37,787 nt of DNA from Candidatus Omnitrophota bacterium (GCA_003154195.1 PMCS01000029.1:88142-125928); one strand, 5' to 3'. Shown: positions 6,809 to 14,785, counted from the stretch's first letter. Made by a program: numbers and translations. Notes: generated by a model not told the origin, from the sequence alone.

Positions 6809-7341
6809 TATTCTATCCCTTTTCTACTGCCTACCCCTGAATCGTAGGGATGTTTGATTTTTTTTATTTCGCTTACCAAATCTGTTTTTCCCATAATCTT
6901 TTTGGTAGCGCCTCTCCCGGTCAACACCAATTCCAGATTCTCCGGTTTAGTTTCCAAAATGTTTATGACTTCTTCTTCTTTTAAAAATCCGTCGCGTAAA
7001 GCGACCAGGACCTCGTCCAGCACAAGGACGTCGTATTTGTTTTGCCGATAAAGCCTCAAGATAAATCTCAATCCTCTCAGGCACTCTTCGCGGACTTCAG
7101 CCGGCGCGATATTTTTACAAAAGCCGGGATATTTTTTCGCAAAGCCGTAAAGATTTACGCCGATTTTTTTCAAAATCCGATGCTCTCCTTTTAGGCATTT
7201 CCCCGGATCTTTGCAAAAATAGACATAGCACACCTTTAAATCGTGACCACGGGCGCGGCAAGCCAATCCCACGGCAGTGGTAGTTTTACCTTTACCATCC
7301 CCGGTATAAATATGAATCAGGCCTTTTTGGATTACCGGCAT
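6805..7341 (-). CDS. cobO: Cob(I)yrinic acid a,c-diamide / corrinoid adenosyltransferase (CobO/BtuR type)
   Basis: The enzyme transfers adenosyl from ATP to cob(I)alamin or cobinamide, completing salvage of imported corrinoids. The 178 residues start GLIHIYTGDGKGKTT, with the P-loop at residues 14-22. They continue with AVGLACRARGH, a DVLVLDEV Walker B-like strand and LVLTGRGA near the C-terminus, all characteristic of the BtuR/CobO/CobP family. It directly follows btuD (adjacent at 7341/7342), at the end of an uptake operon under cobalamin riboswitch control, so salvage is the natural role. The family name is sure; the choice between the symbols cobO, btuR and cobA is nomenclature. Confidence 0.95.
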   Translation of the reverse strand: MPVIQKGLIHIYTGDGKGKTTTAVGLACRARGHDLKVCYVYFCKDPGKCLKGEHRILKKIGVNLYGFAKKYPGFCKNIAPAEVREECLRGLRFILRLYRQNKYDVLVLDEVLVALRDGFLKEEEVINILETKPENLELVLTGRGATKKIMGKTDLVSEIKKIKHPYDSGVGSRKGIEY

Positions 7342-8139
7342 TTATCGCCTTTTCCTGTTTCTTTCTTCTTCGGAAACCAGCAGTACACAAGGCTTTGAAG
7401 AAACAGGGTTTTTTTCTACCAACACAACGGTTTTATAGACATCTTCGATCGTCTGATAAGTTAAAACTTCCGACGGCGTTCCTGTCTTATGTATCCGCCC
7501 TTCATGGATAAGGACTAAGCGCCGGCAGTATTCGGCGGCTAAATTAAGATCGTGCAAAACCATAATTATTGTCAGCGATAGCTCTTTATTTAATTTTGAT
7601 AGCAGATCCAAAACTTGTACCTGATGAGCGATGTCCAAATGACTGGTAGGTTCATCCAACAAAAGCAGCTTCGGCTCCTGCGCCAGGGCGCGGGAAATAA
7701 AAGCCAGCTGCCGTTCGCCGAAACTTATGGTGTAAATCGGCTTATCCTTAAGCCGGATAATACCGGTAAGCGCCATACATCTTTCGGCGGCTTCCACATC
7801 CTGCCTGGTTTCCAGAAACTGGAACCGCCGGAAGTACGGAAGCCGGCCCAGGATAACCAGTTCTTCCACGCTTAGCGAACCGGTTTCTAAACTTTGCGAT
7901 ACCACGGCGATTGTCTTAGCCAGTTCATTGAAACTCATCTGCCAGATATTTTTTCCCGCCAAGAAAATACTTCCGGCCCGCGGCCTTACCAGCCGGCTTA
8001 TCGCCCGAATCAGCGTAGTTTTCCCCGAACCATTAGGCCCGATTACCCCGATAAATTCCCCGGCGTTTGCTTTAAGATCAATACCCTGAAGGACGATTTT
8101 TTCATCATAGCCGCAGGTTAAATTTTTTATTTCCAGCAC
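7342..8139 (-). CDS. btuD: Cobalamin/corrinoid ABC transporter ATP-binding protein
   Basis: This is the ATPase of the importer that moves corrinoids across the inner membrane. The 265 residues contain Walker A GPNGSGKTT (34-42), a Q-loop (VSQSLET), the signature SFGERQ in place of LSGGQ (usual in this subfamily), Walker B LLLLDEP and the switch histidine VLHDLN. The start is GTG overlapping the TAG stop of the permease gene (TAGTG), showing translational coupling. The FecE/BtuD family also serves siderophores, but the riboswitches, btuB upstream and cobO downstream make a corrinoid substrate much more likely. Confidence 0.92.
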   Translation of the reverse strand: MLEIKNLTCGYDEKIVLQGIDLKANAGEFIGVIGPNGSGKTTLIRAISRLVRPRAGSIFLAGKNIWQMSFNELAKTIAVVSQSLETGSLSVEELVILGRLPYFRRFQFLETRQDVEAAERCMALTGIIRLKDKPIYTISFGERQLAFISRALAQEPKLLLLDEPTSHLDIAHQVQVLDLLSKLNKELSLTIIMVLHDLNLAAEYCRRLVLIHEGRIHKTGTPSEVLTYQTIEDVYKTVVLVEKNPVSSKPCVLLVSEEERNRKRR

Positions 8140-9155
8140 TATTTTTCTCCCAGGGCAACTTTTCTTCTGGTTAAGGCGTAAATAAAAAAACTACCACCGA
8201 TGATGCCGGTGATGACGCCGGCCGGCAATTCCATCGGCAGGACAATCGTTCGAGCTAAAGTATCGCAAAAAATTAAAAACGCCGCGCCGGCTAAAAACGA
8301 ACCGGCCAGCAGTACCCGGTAGTCATTGCCGAAAAAGATCCTGACAAAATGTGGCACAGCCAGGCCGACAAAGCCGATAATGCCGCCGGCGGAAACGCTG
8401 ACGCCGGTAAGTAAAGACGCAAGGATAAAAAGCGTCCGCTTAACCCGATCAACATCGACGCCCAGGTGCCGGGCTTCCTCCTCGCCCAGCGTGAAAGCAT
8501 TAAGGTCCAAGGCGAATAAGTAGGCGATTGCCAATCCTGCCACGGCGGTGCAAAGCGCCGTTTTTATCAGAACCCAGTTGGTCTCGCTTAACGAACCCAT
8601 GGTCCAGAAAATTATGCTGCGCAAGTCTTCCCGGCGGCAAACCGACATTATGAGCATAATCAAAGACGCGGAAATAAAGCTCATCATCACTCCGGTTAAA
8701 AGCAGTTCTTCCATCTTTAATATGCCGCGCCGGGAGTTTAAAAAATACAAAATAGCAAACGCAGCGGCCGCGCCTAAAAAGCTGAACAGCGGTAAAATCA
8801 ATGCGGCAGTTTTGGCCAATCCCAGGATTATGCTTAAGCCCGCCCCCAGCGCCGCGGCGCCGGAAATGCCCAAGGTATACGGTTCGACCAGGGGGTTGCG
8901 GAACAAACCTTGCAGGATGACGCCGGTAAGGCTCAGCGCGCCGCCAACCGCAAGCGCTAAAATAATCCGCGGTAAACGCACGTTTAAAATAACATCGCGG
9001 GCAATGCCGCCGGCTCCGCCGAAGATAACGCCGGAGATTTGCGCCGGCGAAAACTTAACCGGGCCATGGCAGAGCGCGAAGATTATCGCCGCCGCCAAGC
9101 TGAAGAATAAAAGCAGCAGGCAAATTCCCCAGTGTATATATTTTTTAGTGATCAT
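8139..9155 (-). CDS. btuC: Cobalamin/corrinoid ABC transporter permease
   Basis: This is a FecCD-family permease of 338 residues with about ten membrane helices. RLPRIILALAVGGALSLTG and QGLFRNPLVEPYTLGISGAAALGAG are the family's conserved N-terminal motifs. LGVDVDRVKRTLFI and GGIIGFVGLAVPHFVRIFFG form the cytoplasmic coupling helices that dock the ATPase. LPAGVITGIIGGSFFIYAL closes the protein as in BtuC/FhuB relatives. It lies between the binding-protein gene (30 bases) and the ATPase gene (overlap). Confidence 0.93.
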   Translation of the reverse strand: MITKKYIHWGICLLLLFFSLAAAIIFALCHGPVKFSPAQISGVIFGGAGGIARDVILNVRLPRIILALAVGGALSLTGVILQGLFRNPLVEPYTLGISGAAALGAGLSIILGLAKTAALILPLFSFLGAAAAFAILYFLNSRRGILKMEELLLTGVMMSFISASLIMLIMSVCRREDLRSIIFWTMGSLSETNWVLIKTALCTAVAGLAIAYLFALDLNAFTLGEEEARHLGVDVDRVKRTLFILASLLTGVSVSAGGIIGFVGLAVPHFVRIFFGNDYRVLLAGSFLAGAAFLIFCDTLARTIVLPMELPAGVITGIIGGSFFIYALTRRKVALGEK

Positions 9156-9185
9156 AGTAGTTATCCGGGACAGCGCGTGCGGCCC

Positions 9186-10121
9186 TTATTCCAGAAATTT
9201 TATGAAATCGCTTAACGTTTCGACAAAAGAAACGGGCGTTACCGTCCCCAGTTTATATTCGTCGATAAAATAAATACGGCTGTTTTTCACCGCGCCGATG
9301 GTTTTATATTTCTGCCATTCTTTTTTTTCTTCTTCGGCAACAAAGCCCATATTGGAAATAATTATCACGTCGGGATTTTGCTCGATTACTTTTTCCCGCG
9401 AATACATCCCGGCCGAAGCGCCTTCGGCGATATTCGCGCCGCCGGCGGAAATAATCAGGTCGTTAATGAAAGAACCGCCGGTTACCGTAAATAAGGGGTT
9501 GGCACCGATCTGGACAAAAACTTTTTTCGATTTGCCGTTTGTCGCCGTTCGTTTAAGACGCCTTACCTCTTCAGCTGCTTTTGCCGTGATTGCTTCGGCC
9601 TGGCTTAGTCTGCCGATCATGCGACCCAGCTCGATAAGCTGGCCGCAAAGCCGGGAAAAGTCTTTCGGCTCCGGGAAAATAACCGTTTCGATATTGAATT
9701 TTTTAAATGCCGCCAGCGCGGCCGGCGGCGTAAGCGATGTGGCCAGAATTAAATCCGGCGCCAGAGAAACGGCTTTTTCGATGTTTATGTCAAGCAATGT
9801 CCCTATTTTTTCCTTAAATTTCGCTTCCGGCGGAACGGCACAGTAAACCGTATCAGCAATCAGCTTGTCTTGGCCGCCTAAAAGATAAATGCTTTCGGTA
9901 ATGGCCGGACCCAGGGAAATCACCCGCGAATAAGTCTTCGCCTCGCCGCGGCCGGCAAATATAAGCAAGAAGATGAAACAGATAAACGATATTATTCTCC
10001 TTCGCCGAATACCCTGTGGCTTGCCACAAGGATGAAGACTTTGGCATTTGGCTTCGGAGAAATGAAGCTGGATATCCCGAGACTTGCCGCTGAAAGTACT
10101 TTTGTGCTTCATTCTACGCAT
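9186..10121 (-). CDS. btuF: Periplasmic corrinoid-binding protein with repeat-derived N-terminal extension
   Basis: This class III solute-binding protein delivers corrinoid to the permease. After the signal, RVISLGPAITESIYLLG, the PEAKFKEKIG segment, SLAPDLILAT, FPEPKDF, an SFINDLI/ANIAEG region and NPDVIIISNMG are typical of BtuF/FecB proteins. The reading frame overlaps the end of the upstream ATPase gene (ATGCGTAG). The N-terminus is odd. About 40 polar residues (including SEAKCQSLHPCGKPQGIRRR) precede the hydrophobic signal core, and they are encoded by a strongly palindromic stretch (9996-10062). This looks like an in-frame inserted repeat in the signal-peptide n-region, so the true mature start is after GRGEA. 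Start options are 10121 or 10112. Confidence 0.88.
   Translation of the reverse strand: MRRMKHKSTFSGKSRDIQLHFSEAKCQSLHPCGKPQGIRRRRIISFICFIFLLIFAGRGEAKTYSRVISLGPAITESIYLLGGQDKLIADTVYCAVPPEAKFKEKIGTLLDINIEKAVSLAPDLILATSLTPPAALAAFKKFNIETVIFPEPKDFSRLCGQLIELGRMIGRLSQAEAITAKAAEEVRRLKRTATNGKSKKVFVQIGANPLFTVTGGSFINDLIISAGGANIAEGASAGMYSREKVIEQNPDVIIISNMGFVAEEEKKEWQKYKTIGAVKNSRIYFIDEYKLGTVTPVSFVETLSDFIKFLE
9996..10062 (-). repeat. Palindromic insertion inside the 5' end of btuF
   Basis: CCCTGTGGC/GCCACAAGG form a tight hairpin at 10012-10031. The flanks TTCTCCGAAGCC and GGCGAAGGAGAA are imperfect inverted repeats. The stretch is in frame and encodes the unusual polar N-terminal extension of BtuF. Confidence 0.5.
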
Positions 10122-10791
10122 GGGGCACCAAATCGCGGAAGCAAAAACGTTTTTCCCTTATTACAGATTTTCCCAGTTCATAACTGATTTTACTCCGGAA
10201 GATCGGGCCGTCATAGACAAAAGTATGAAACTCGCCGTTTTCGCCGCAAGGGTCCACCCCTTTTGGCAGTTGTTTTAAGAAATCCTTGTCGAATTGCCGG
10301 CCGCTGAATTCCGCGGTTAAACATTTTAAATCGACGCAGGTTGTCACGGCGCGAAACCCCAGCCCGATAAATTCTTCCGCCAGGCGCCGGGTATTTTTCT
10401 TCCACAGGGGGAACAATCCCTTAAGCCCGGCCAGCGCGAGTTTGCTTTCGCGGTAACGGCGCAGGTCTTCCAGGAAAATATCGCCGAATGCTACCTTACT
10501 CACGCCGCGGGCTTTATGTTTTTCTAAAACTGCCGCCATCCTCCGCTCATAATCGCGGTTGGAACAACCCCTGGGCACCGGTATTTCTTCCCAGGCGTAA
10601 CCCAGGGAAGCAGTTTGCTTTCGCAATAAAGCGACCCGGCTGCCATGGATACTGACCCGGCGGTAATGGGCGTTGACCGTGGTGATCAAACCGGCTATCT
10701 CATACTTAGCGCTGAGCTTTAATTTATATAAAGCCAGGGCACTGTCCTTGCCGCCGCTCCAGGATACGATTATTTTGTCTTTTTTAATCAT
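10114..10791 (-). CDS. ATP-pyrophosphatase (Dph6/MJ0570-like, adenine nucleotide alpha hydrolase fold)
   Basis: The protein has 225 residues. IVSWSGGKDSALALYKL (about residues 8-24) is the PP-loop motif SGGKDS that binds ATP and activates a carboxyl group as adenylate. The rest (HGSRVALLRKQTASLG, SKVAFGDIFLEDLRRYRE, FPLWKKNT, LGFRAVTTCVDLKCL, GVDPCGENGEFHTFVYDGP) matches the ATP_bind_4 family. Eukaryotic and archaeal relatives (Dph6) amidate diphthine. Bacteria have no diphthamide, so the substrate here is unknown. The gene sits inside the corrinoid operon, five bases after btuB and overlapping btuF. This suggests an amidation or ligation step in corrinoid salvage or remodelling, which is inference. 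Confidence 0.85.
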   Translation of the reverse strand: MIKKDKIIVSWSGGKDSALALYKLKLSAKYEIAGLITTVNAHYRRVSIHGSRVALLRKQTASLGYAWEEIPVPRGCSNRDYERRMAAVLEKHKARGVSKVAFGDIFLEDLRRYRESKLALAGLKGLFPLWKKNTRRLAEEFIGLGFRAVTTCVDLKCLTAEFSGRQFDKDFLKQLPKGVDPCGENGEFHTFVYDGPIFRSKISYELGKSVIREKRFCFRDLVPHA

Positions 10792-10796
10792 GCCTT

Positions 10797-12743
10797 TCAG
10801 AACTTATAGTTTACACCGCCGTAAAAAGAAATTTTTTCTTCCCCGTAGCCTTTGATGCGCTCATAATTTTTGTTAAGCAGGTTGGCGACGTTCAAAAATG
10901 CCTCGGCGTTTTGTTTGATCTTGTATTTTAAATCGAGATTACCCAGCCAATAGGGCTTCATAGTGACAAACTGGTCGTTCATGCCTACCCAGATATGGTC
11001 GTAGCGCTTGCCCTCGTAAAGCAAATCGATGCCGGCGGAAAACTTGTCCCACTGTTTAGTGATCTTACCGAAAGCCTTGTTGGCCGGGATTCTTACTGAC
11101 GGATGGGAAGCGATGGTGACATAATCGGCGCCGACAAAATCCTGCTCGCCGTTTAAATAAGCGTAACCCGTTTCCCAGGCCACGCTTTTGCCTAATTGCC
11201 CGGATAATTTAAGTTCTATTCCGCGGCTTTTTCCCTTGGTAGCGTTCAGGTACCGGCCCTGGTAGAACGCGGGGTTGGTATAAACAAAGTCGATCAGGTT
11301 GGTAAAATCGCTGTGGGTATAAGCCAGGGAAAGCTTCAGGTCGGCCGGCAATTCCTGTTTTACCCCGGCTTCCCAACTGCGTGATTCTTCGGGCTTTAAT
11401 AGCGGGTTGCCGTTGCTGGAATAAAGCTGATAGAGCGAGGGTGATTTGAAGCCTTCGCCGTAAGAAGAATACAGGGTCGTTTTTGTGGGCAAGGCGTAAG
11501 AAGCCCCGACCTTGTTGACTGAATGATCCTTGAATAGCGGATTGTTTTCCAGGCGGTAGGAATAATCTAATTCCAGTTCATCTGTGGGATTGGCGATCAG
11601 CTCGGCGAACCATCCTTTTTCGCGGCTGTAATCTTTATTGGTATTGGGCCCGGAAGCGCTGAGGTAAGTATAATTATAGGTATAGCTGTAACTCTCAACC
11701 CTTTCCCTCGTCCAATCGAAACCCACCAGCATTTTGAATTGTTTGCAAGGGGTTATTTCGAAACTGTTATTAAGCTGGTAAGTCATACCTTTATACCAGG
11801 ACCGGCTATATTTGTCATTGGCGTGGCTTACATCATCATGATACCGGCGGCGGATGTCCGTTCCTCCCAGACGCATTTTGTAAGTCAAATAAGGAGTGAA
11901 GGTTTTGCTGAGCAGGCAGGAAACCAACATCTCGTCGTTCCACGATACATACAGCGGGTCGTCTTCGGGAATACCGTCGTAATTATTGTCGGCGTCAAGC
12001 TCGCGCCGCGCGTGAGTACCCTTTACGGTTAAACCCAGCTCTAAATCCTGGGGCAATTGATAATTTATCCCGGCGACGACACTGGTGTTCTGATAAGCGT
12101 CTCTTTCCGGATTGTTATTTTTAGCCTGGGCCTGCGAAATGCCGCGACTGTCTAAGCGGGAAACATCCAGCAGGTAGGAAATGTTTTTTACTTTTCCTCC
12201 TGCCTCGACGTTTTCTTCATAGGTGTCATGGGAGCCGGCCATCTCTTTGATTATGGCGTAAGGCTCGCCCTGGGGTTTTTTGGCCAGGAAATTCACCACA
12301 CCGCCGATAGCCGATGAGCCGTATAACGAAGAAAGCGGCATCTTGACCGCTTCGACCCGCTCCAGGCCGGAAAGCAGAAAATCCGACGGTACGTAGTAAC
12401 CGGAAGTATTGGACGGGTCGTATAATTTTATTCCTTCAAAAATATAGGAAGTATGCCGGGGCTGGGCGCCGCGTAAATAAATTCCCTGGGAAGCGCTGCC
12501 CACCCTTCCGCCTCCGACGACATCAACGCCGGGTTCTAAGTCCAAAACTTCTCCAGCAGAAGCGAAGTCTTTATCTTCCACAGCTTGAGTTTCAACACTT
12601 ACCGTATCTGCCGCCTGATATTTTTTGTCGCTGGGAACGCCTAGCGGGGTAACCACGATTTCTCCCAGGTCAATAGATTCTCGCGCAAATACCGGAAACG
12701 AAAACATTGCGCACATACCAAGAATTAAAAGAAACCGGCGCAT
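10797..12743 (-). CDS. btuB: TonB-dependent outer-membrane receptor, cobalamin type
   Basis: The protein has 648 residues. A signal peptide (MRRFLLILGMCAMFSFPVFA) is followed by a TonB-box-like EIVVTPLG. A plug domain follows, with GEVLDLEPGVDVVGGGRVGSASQG, IYLRGAQPRHTSYIFEGIK and LSSLYGSSAIGGVVNFLAK. A beta-barrel ends in a C-terminal phenylalanine (GGVNYKF). YSSYGEGFKSPSLYQLYS and GNPLLKPEESRSWEAGVK are barrel motifs of BtuB-like receptors. The start at 12743 has GAGGTG at the right distance. The tandem cobalamin riboswitches upstream and the transporter genes downstream point to corrinoid as ligand. It is powered by TonB-ExbBD, which is not in the window. Confidence 0.93.
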   Translation of the reverse strand: MRRFLLILGMCAMFSFPVFARESIDLGEIVVTPLGVPSDKKYQAADTVSVETQAVEDKDFASAGEVLDLEPGVDVVGGGRVGSASQGIYLRGAQPRHTSYIFEGIKLYDPSNTSGYYVPSDFLLSGLERVEAVKMPLSSLYGSSAIGGVVNFLAKKPQGEPYAIIKEMAGSHDTYEENVEAGGKVKNISYLLDVSRLDSRGISQAQAKNNNPERDAYQNTSVVAGINYQLPQDLELGLTVKGTHARRELDADNNYDGIPEDDPLYVSWNDEMLVSCLLSKTFTPYLTYKMRLGGTDIRRRYHDDVSHANDKYSRSWYKGMTYQLNNSFEITPCKQFKMLVGFDWTRERVESYSYTYNYTYLSASGPNTNKDYSREKGWFAELIANPTDELELDYSYRLENNPLFKDHSVNKVGASYALPTKTTLYSSYGEGFKSPSLYQLYSSNGNPLLKPEESRSWEAGVKQELPADLKLSLAYTHSDFTNLIDFVYTNPAFYQGRYLNATKGKSRGIELKLSGQLGKSVAWETGYAYLNGEQDFVGADYVTIASHPSVRIPANKAFGKITKQWDKFSAGIDLLYEGKRYDHIWVGMNDQFVTMKPYWLGNLDLKYKIKQNAEAFLNVANLLNKNYERIKGYGEEKISFYGGVNYKF

Positions 12744-12831
12744 ACATCACCTCTTCTGCGGCTGCCTATGCTGCCAGTGGAAATTGGAACACATCACCCG
12801 CGCGCGGGTTAAACCCGCAGATTAACACAAA

Positions 12832-13062
12832 TAGTTATTGTTCCACGCAATAACCTTGCCTCGAAGAAATTTTCGGCAGGTTTTCTGGCTTTCCCGCAAC
12901 AAGCCTGCACCTTCCCGCTTGTAACCAAGCAGTGGCGGACAGGCGTAACCAAAACGCTTACTGCAATTTTTCCTAATTGTAAGCGCATTTTTTGGCTAAT
13001 CAGGGATTACAGCTCCGGAAAGAGCCGCCGAATTTCACGGCGTTCCCTACACCGAAAAATAT
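12832..13062 (-). promoter_or_regulatory. Cobalamin riboswitch 2 (gene-proximal)
   Basis: On the minus strand the 5' side has TTTTTCGGTGTAGGGAA. It is followed by the P4/P5 region (CCGTGAAATTCGG), the conserved GCCACTG and the B12 box AGCCAGAAAACCTGCC at 12890-12875. CCGAAAA closes P1 with TTTTCGG. Downstream, GTTATTG-CGTGGAA-CAATAAC (12834-12854) is the regulatory hairpin whose loop CGTGGAA can pair with the L5 sequence TTTCC. No U-run follows before btuB, so this copy may act on translation or by another platform. Confidence 0.93.
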
Positions 13063-13104
13063 CCATAAGATCAATTAGACAAAATCATCCAAAAGTTAAA
13101 AAGC

Positions 13105-13201
13105 ATTCGACTACACTCGTTTCCCACGCCTACGGCTTGACTATCAAACCTCAAACACATATCACCCCGCCCTCAGGGCTTGTGTTCAGTGAAGTCTCAT
13201 T
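13105..13201 (-). repeat. ATGARACTT structured repeat (copy 2) between the two riboswitches
   Basis: On the minus strand the head AATGA-GACT-T-CACT begins inside the U-run of the terminator. A GCCC-tga-GGGC hairpin follows, and AGTG-T-AGTC-GAAT closes the element at 13105. The internal part is longer than in other copies, suggesting a further insertion. Confidence 0.65.
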
Positions 13202-13237
13202 AAAAAAAATACCCCTATACCGTAATTGGTATAGGGG
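13202..13237 (-). terminator. Intrinsic terminator after riboswitch 1
   Basis: CCCCTATACC (13237-13228) pairs with GGTATAGGGG (13221-13212) around a 6-base loop. TA and eight U residues follow (13209-13202). It lies between riboswitch 1 and riboswitch 2, where ligand-dependent termination would switch off the whole operon. Confidence 0.9.
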
Positions 13238-13269
13238 TGCACCCTGATTTACTTTTCCCTAAAATACAA

Positions 13270-13510
13270 AACTTCGGCCATTATTCCACGTAATACCAAA
13301 GTTTTTTTGTTTTTTCAGCAAGGTATTCTGACTTAAGGGCTTAACTTGCGCCTACTCCCTGCGCCTTCCCATCTGAAACCAGACAGTGGCTTAATCCAAA
13401 AAATACGTCTATTTATTCCCAACGCACTTTTTGGACGCAGCTTTCGTTCCCTTTTACAGCTCCGGGAGAGCTACCGTTTTTCACGGTATTCCCTACGCCG
13501 AAAAACTTTT
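13270..13510 (-). promoter_or_regulatory. Cobalamin riboswitch 1 (promoter-proximal)
   Basis: The minus strand shows CGGCGTAGGGAA, then ACCGTGAAAAACGGTAGC and AGCTGTAAAAGGG, then GCCACTG. The B12 box AAGTCAGAATACCTTGC is at 13334-13318, and GTTTTTCGGC pairs with GCTGAAAAAAC as P1. The regulatory hairpin (13270-13299) has the same loop CGTGGAA as riboswitch 2. It begins about 20 bases after the predicted transcription start and is followed by a perfect intrinsic terminator. Confidence 0.93.
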
Positions 13511-13535
13511 CGATTAAGATTTAAAGAGCGGGTTC

Positions 13536-13563
13536 ATTGTAGCATTCAATAACGCTGTGTCAA
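13536..13563 (-). promoter_or_regulatory. Predicted sigma70 promoter of the cobalamin operon
   Basis: -35 TTGACA (13563-13558), 16-bp spacer, -10 TACAAT (13541-13536), with start near 13529. It lies 30 bases downstream of the preceding gene's stop. The -35 overlaps the edge of an AACCGGAAAAATGCC repeat motif. Confidence 0.8.
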
Positions 13564-13576
13564 CCGGAAAAATGCC
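13562..13576 (+). repeat. AACCGGAAAAATGCC motif
   Basis: This is a plus-strand copy of the recurrent TTAACCGGAAAAATGC motif. It lies between the stop of the HExxH membrane protein gene and the -35 box of the cobalamin operon promoter. Confidence 0.6.
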
Positions 13577-13593
13577 TTACCGCATCTCCTCGA

Positions 13594-14160
13594 TTAATCT
13601 GTGGTATTCTTGTTAATTACCATCTGCCAAATCATCCATCCTCCCGCGGCAATCGAACCCCACATAAAAATAAACGCAAAAAGGCGGATGGTAAAAGCGA
13701 TTGCGCTGCTCCATCCCAAGATGCCCAGAGTCGATAGCATATATTCCCAATCATGGTAGACTTCGCCGTTTCCGCCGCCGACGGTAACCAGGGGCAGGGC
13801 AAGAATCGGCGCGTCGGCGGCATACACCGCGATACCGTACAGGTTTACCGCAAGCCATACTCCGGTTAAAGTTAAAGCGAAATAATCGGGTTGGCGCCAG
13901 AACATCACGGCGCAGATGAGGGGCGCGGCAAGCTGAGCAATCGTGCCGCCGGCAACGGCAATGAATTGGCCGGCAAAACCAAAAAGGATATGGCCGAATT
14001 CATGGACGCCTAAATCGGCCCCGCTGAATATACTGCAATACGCCGGATCGATTAAAAGGCGGACTCCGGTATAGATAAAAAACAGAAGCATCGCCGGCCG
14101 CCACCACCAATTTTTTCCGGCGCACCATTTTTTTATTCGGTCAATGATTTCAGCAATCAT
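13594..14160 (-). CDS. Membrane protein with HExxH motif (M50-like)
   Basis: The protein has 188 residues and about five membrane segments. HEFGH at residues 53-57 lies at the membrane entry of the second segment (GADLGVHEFGHILFGFAGQF), the pattern of a zinc metalloprotease HExxH in membrane proteins of the M50/site-2-protease kind. It is followed by GGTIAQLAAP, as in small M50-like proteins. No PDZ domain or clear third zinc ligand (NxxPxxxLDG) is visible; a VYHDWEYML stretch may supply an Asp or His. The protein could therefore be a degenerate or distinct relative. No strong ribosome-binding site precedes the ATG. Function is not assigned. Confidence 0.75.
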   Translation of the reverse strand: MIAEIIDRIKKWCAGKNWWWRPAMLLFFIYTGVRLLIDPAYCSIFSGADLGVHEFGHILFGFAGQFIAVAGGTIAQLAAPLICAVMFWRQPDYFALTLTGVWLAVNLYGIAVYAADAPILALPLVTVGGGNGEVYHDWEYMLSTLGILGWSSAIAFTIRLFAFIFMWGSIAAGGWMIWQMVINKNTTD

Positions 14161-14220
14161 GGATATTTATTTGAACTTAATCGCCTCGGCGGCAAACTTT
14201 AACTCCCTTCCATGATTAAG

Positions 14221-14352
14221 ATAATTGGGATATCGGTAAATCTGGATTTGGAAATCGGGGCGCTGGGAATCTGGTCATCAGTTATCTCAACTTTGGCATT
14301 TTTACTAATCTCCCGATTTCCCAATCCCCAAACCCCGATATCCTGATTCCCT
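14221..14352. repeat. Low-complexity inverted-repeat spacer
   Basis: The stretch is made of alternating GGGATATCGG / GGAAATCGGGG-like words on one side and CCCGATTTCCC / CCCCGATATCC words on the other. Together they form an imperfect long inverted repeat. No reading frame or RNA gene is evident. It resembles decayed tandem-word repeats found between genes in environmental genomes. Confidence 0.4.
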
Positions 14353-14388
14353 AATATCCTAGAAGAAATTACTGTGGGATAGATTTAT

Positions 14389-14784
14389 TTATTCTTCATC
14401 CGTTCCCAAAAATCGCCAGTCGCGCAGGACAAACATAACCACGCCGAAGTTGAGGACTGCCGTCGCCAAATCCCTGAACGGCTGGATGGGCAATAAAAAA
14501 AATACGCCGGAGATAAAACAAAGCAAAACAGCGCAAATACCCGACCAAATTTTTAATTGGCGCAACCCCTTCAAGGCAATAATAAAATCAAGCGCTCCGG
14601 CAAAGATTAAACCGATTCCAATCGGCAACGAATACTTAAAAACAAGCACCTCTTTAGGTGTACGGGCTAACCCCCATAAAGACTTTAAAATTGACGGCAG
14701 ATACAGAACAAATCCACCCAGTAAAAGCTGTATCGTACCGACGATCATTAAGCCCAGTATCGCGTATTTTATGTTTTTCGGCAT
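14389..14784 (-). CDS. Small four-helix membrane protein
   Basis: The protein has 131 residues with four hydrophobic segments (about 8-30, 48-70, 76-97 and 100-120) and short charged loops, ending in DWRFLGTDEE. It begins one base after the stop of the TauE-like gene, so the two are cotranscribed and probably coupled. I do not recognise the family. Many such proteins beside transporters are accessory subunits, but nothing here shows that. Confidence 0.65.
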   Translation of the reverse strand: MPKNIKYAILGLMIVGTIQLLLGGFVLYLPSILKSLWGLARTPKEVLVFKYSLPIGIGLIFAGALDFIIALKGLRQLKIWSGICAVLLCFISGVFFLLPIQPFRDLATAVLNFGVVMFVLRDWRFLGTDEE

Positions 14785-14785
14785 A

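Noticed and set aside
13249-13281. Ten-codon open frame (MAEVLYFREK) between riboswitch 1 and its terminator
   Set aside because: Its ATG is part of the riboswitch regulatory hairpin and it has no Shine-Dalgarno. The coding appearance is easily due to chance.
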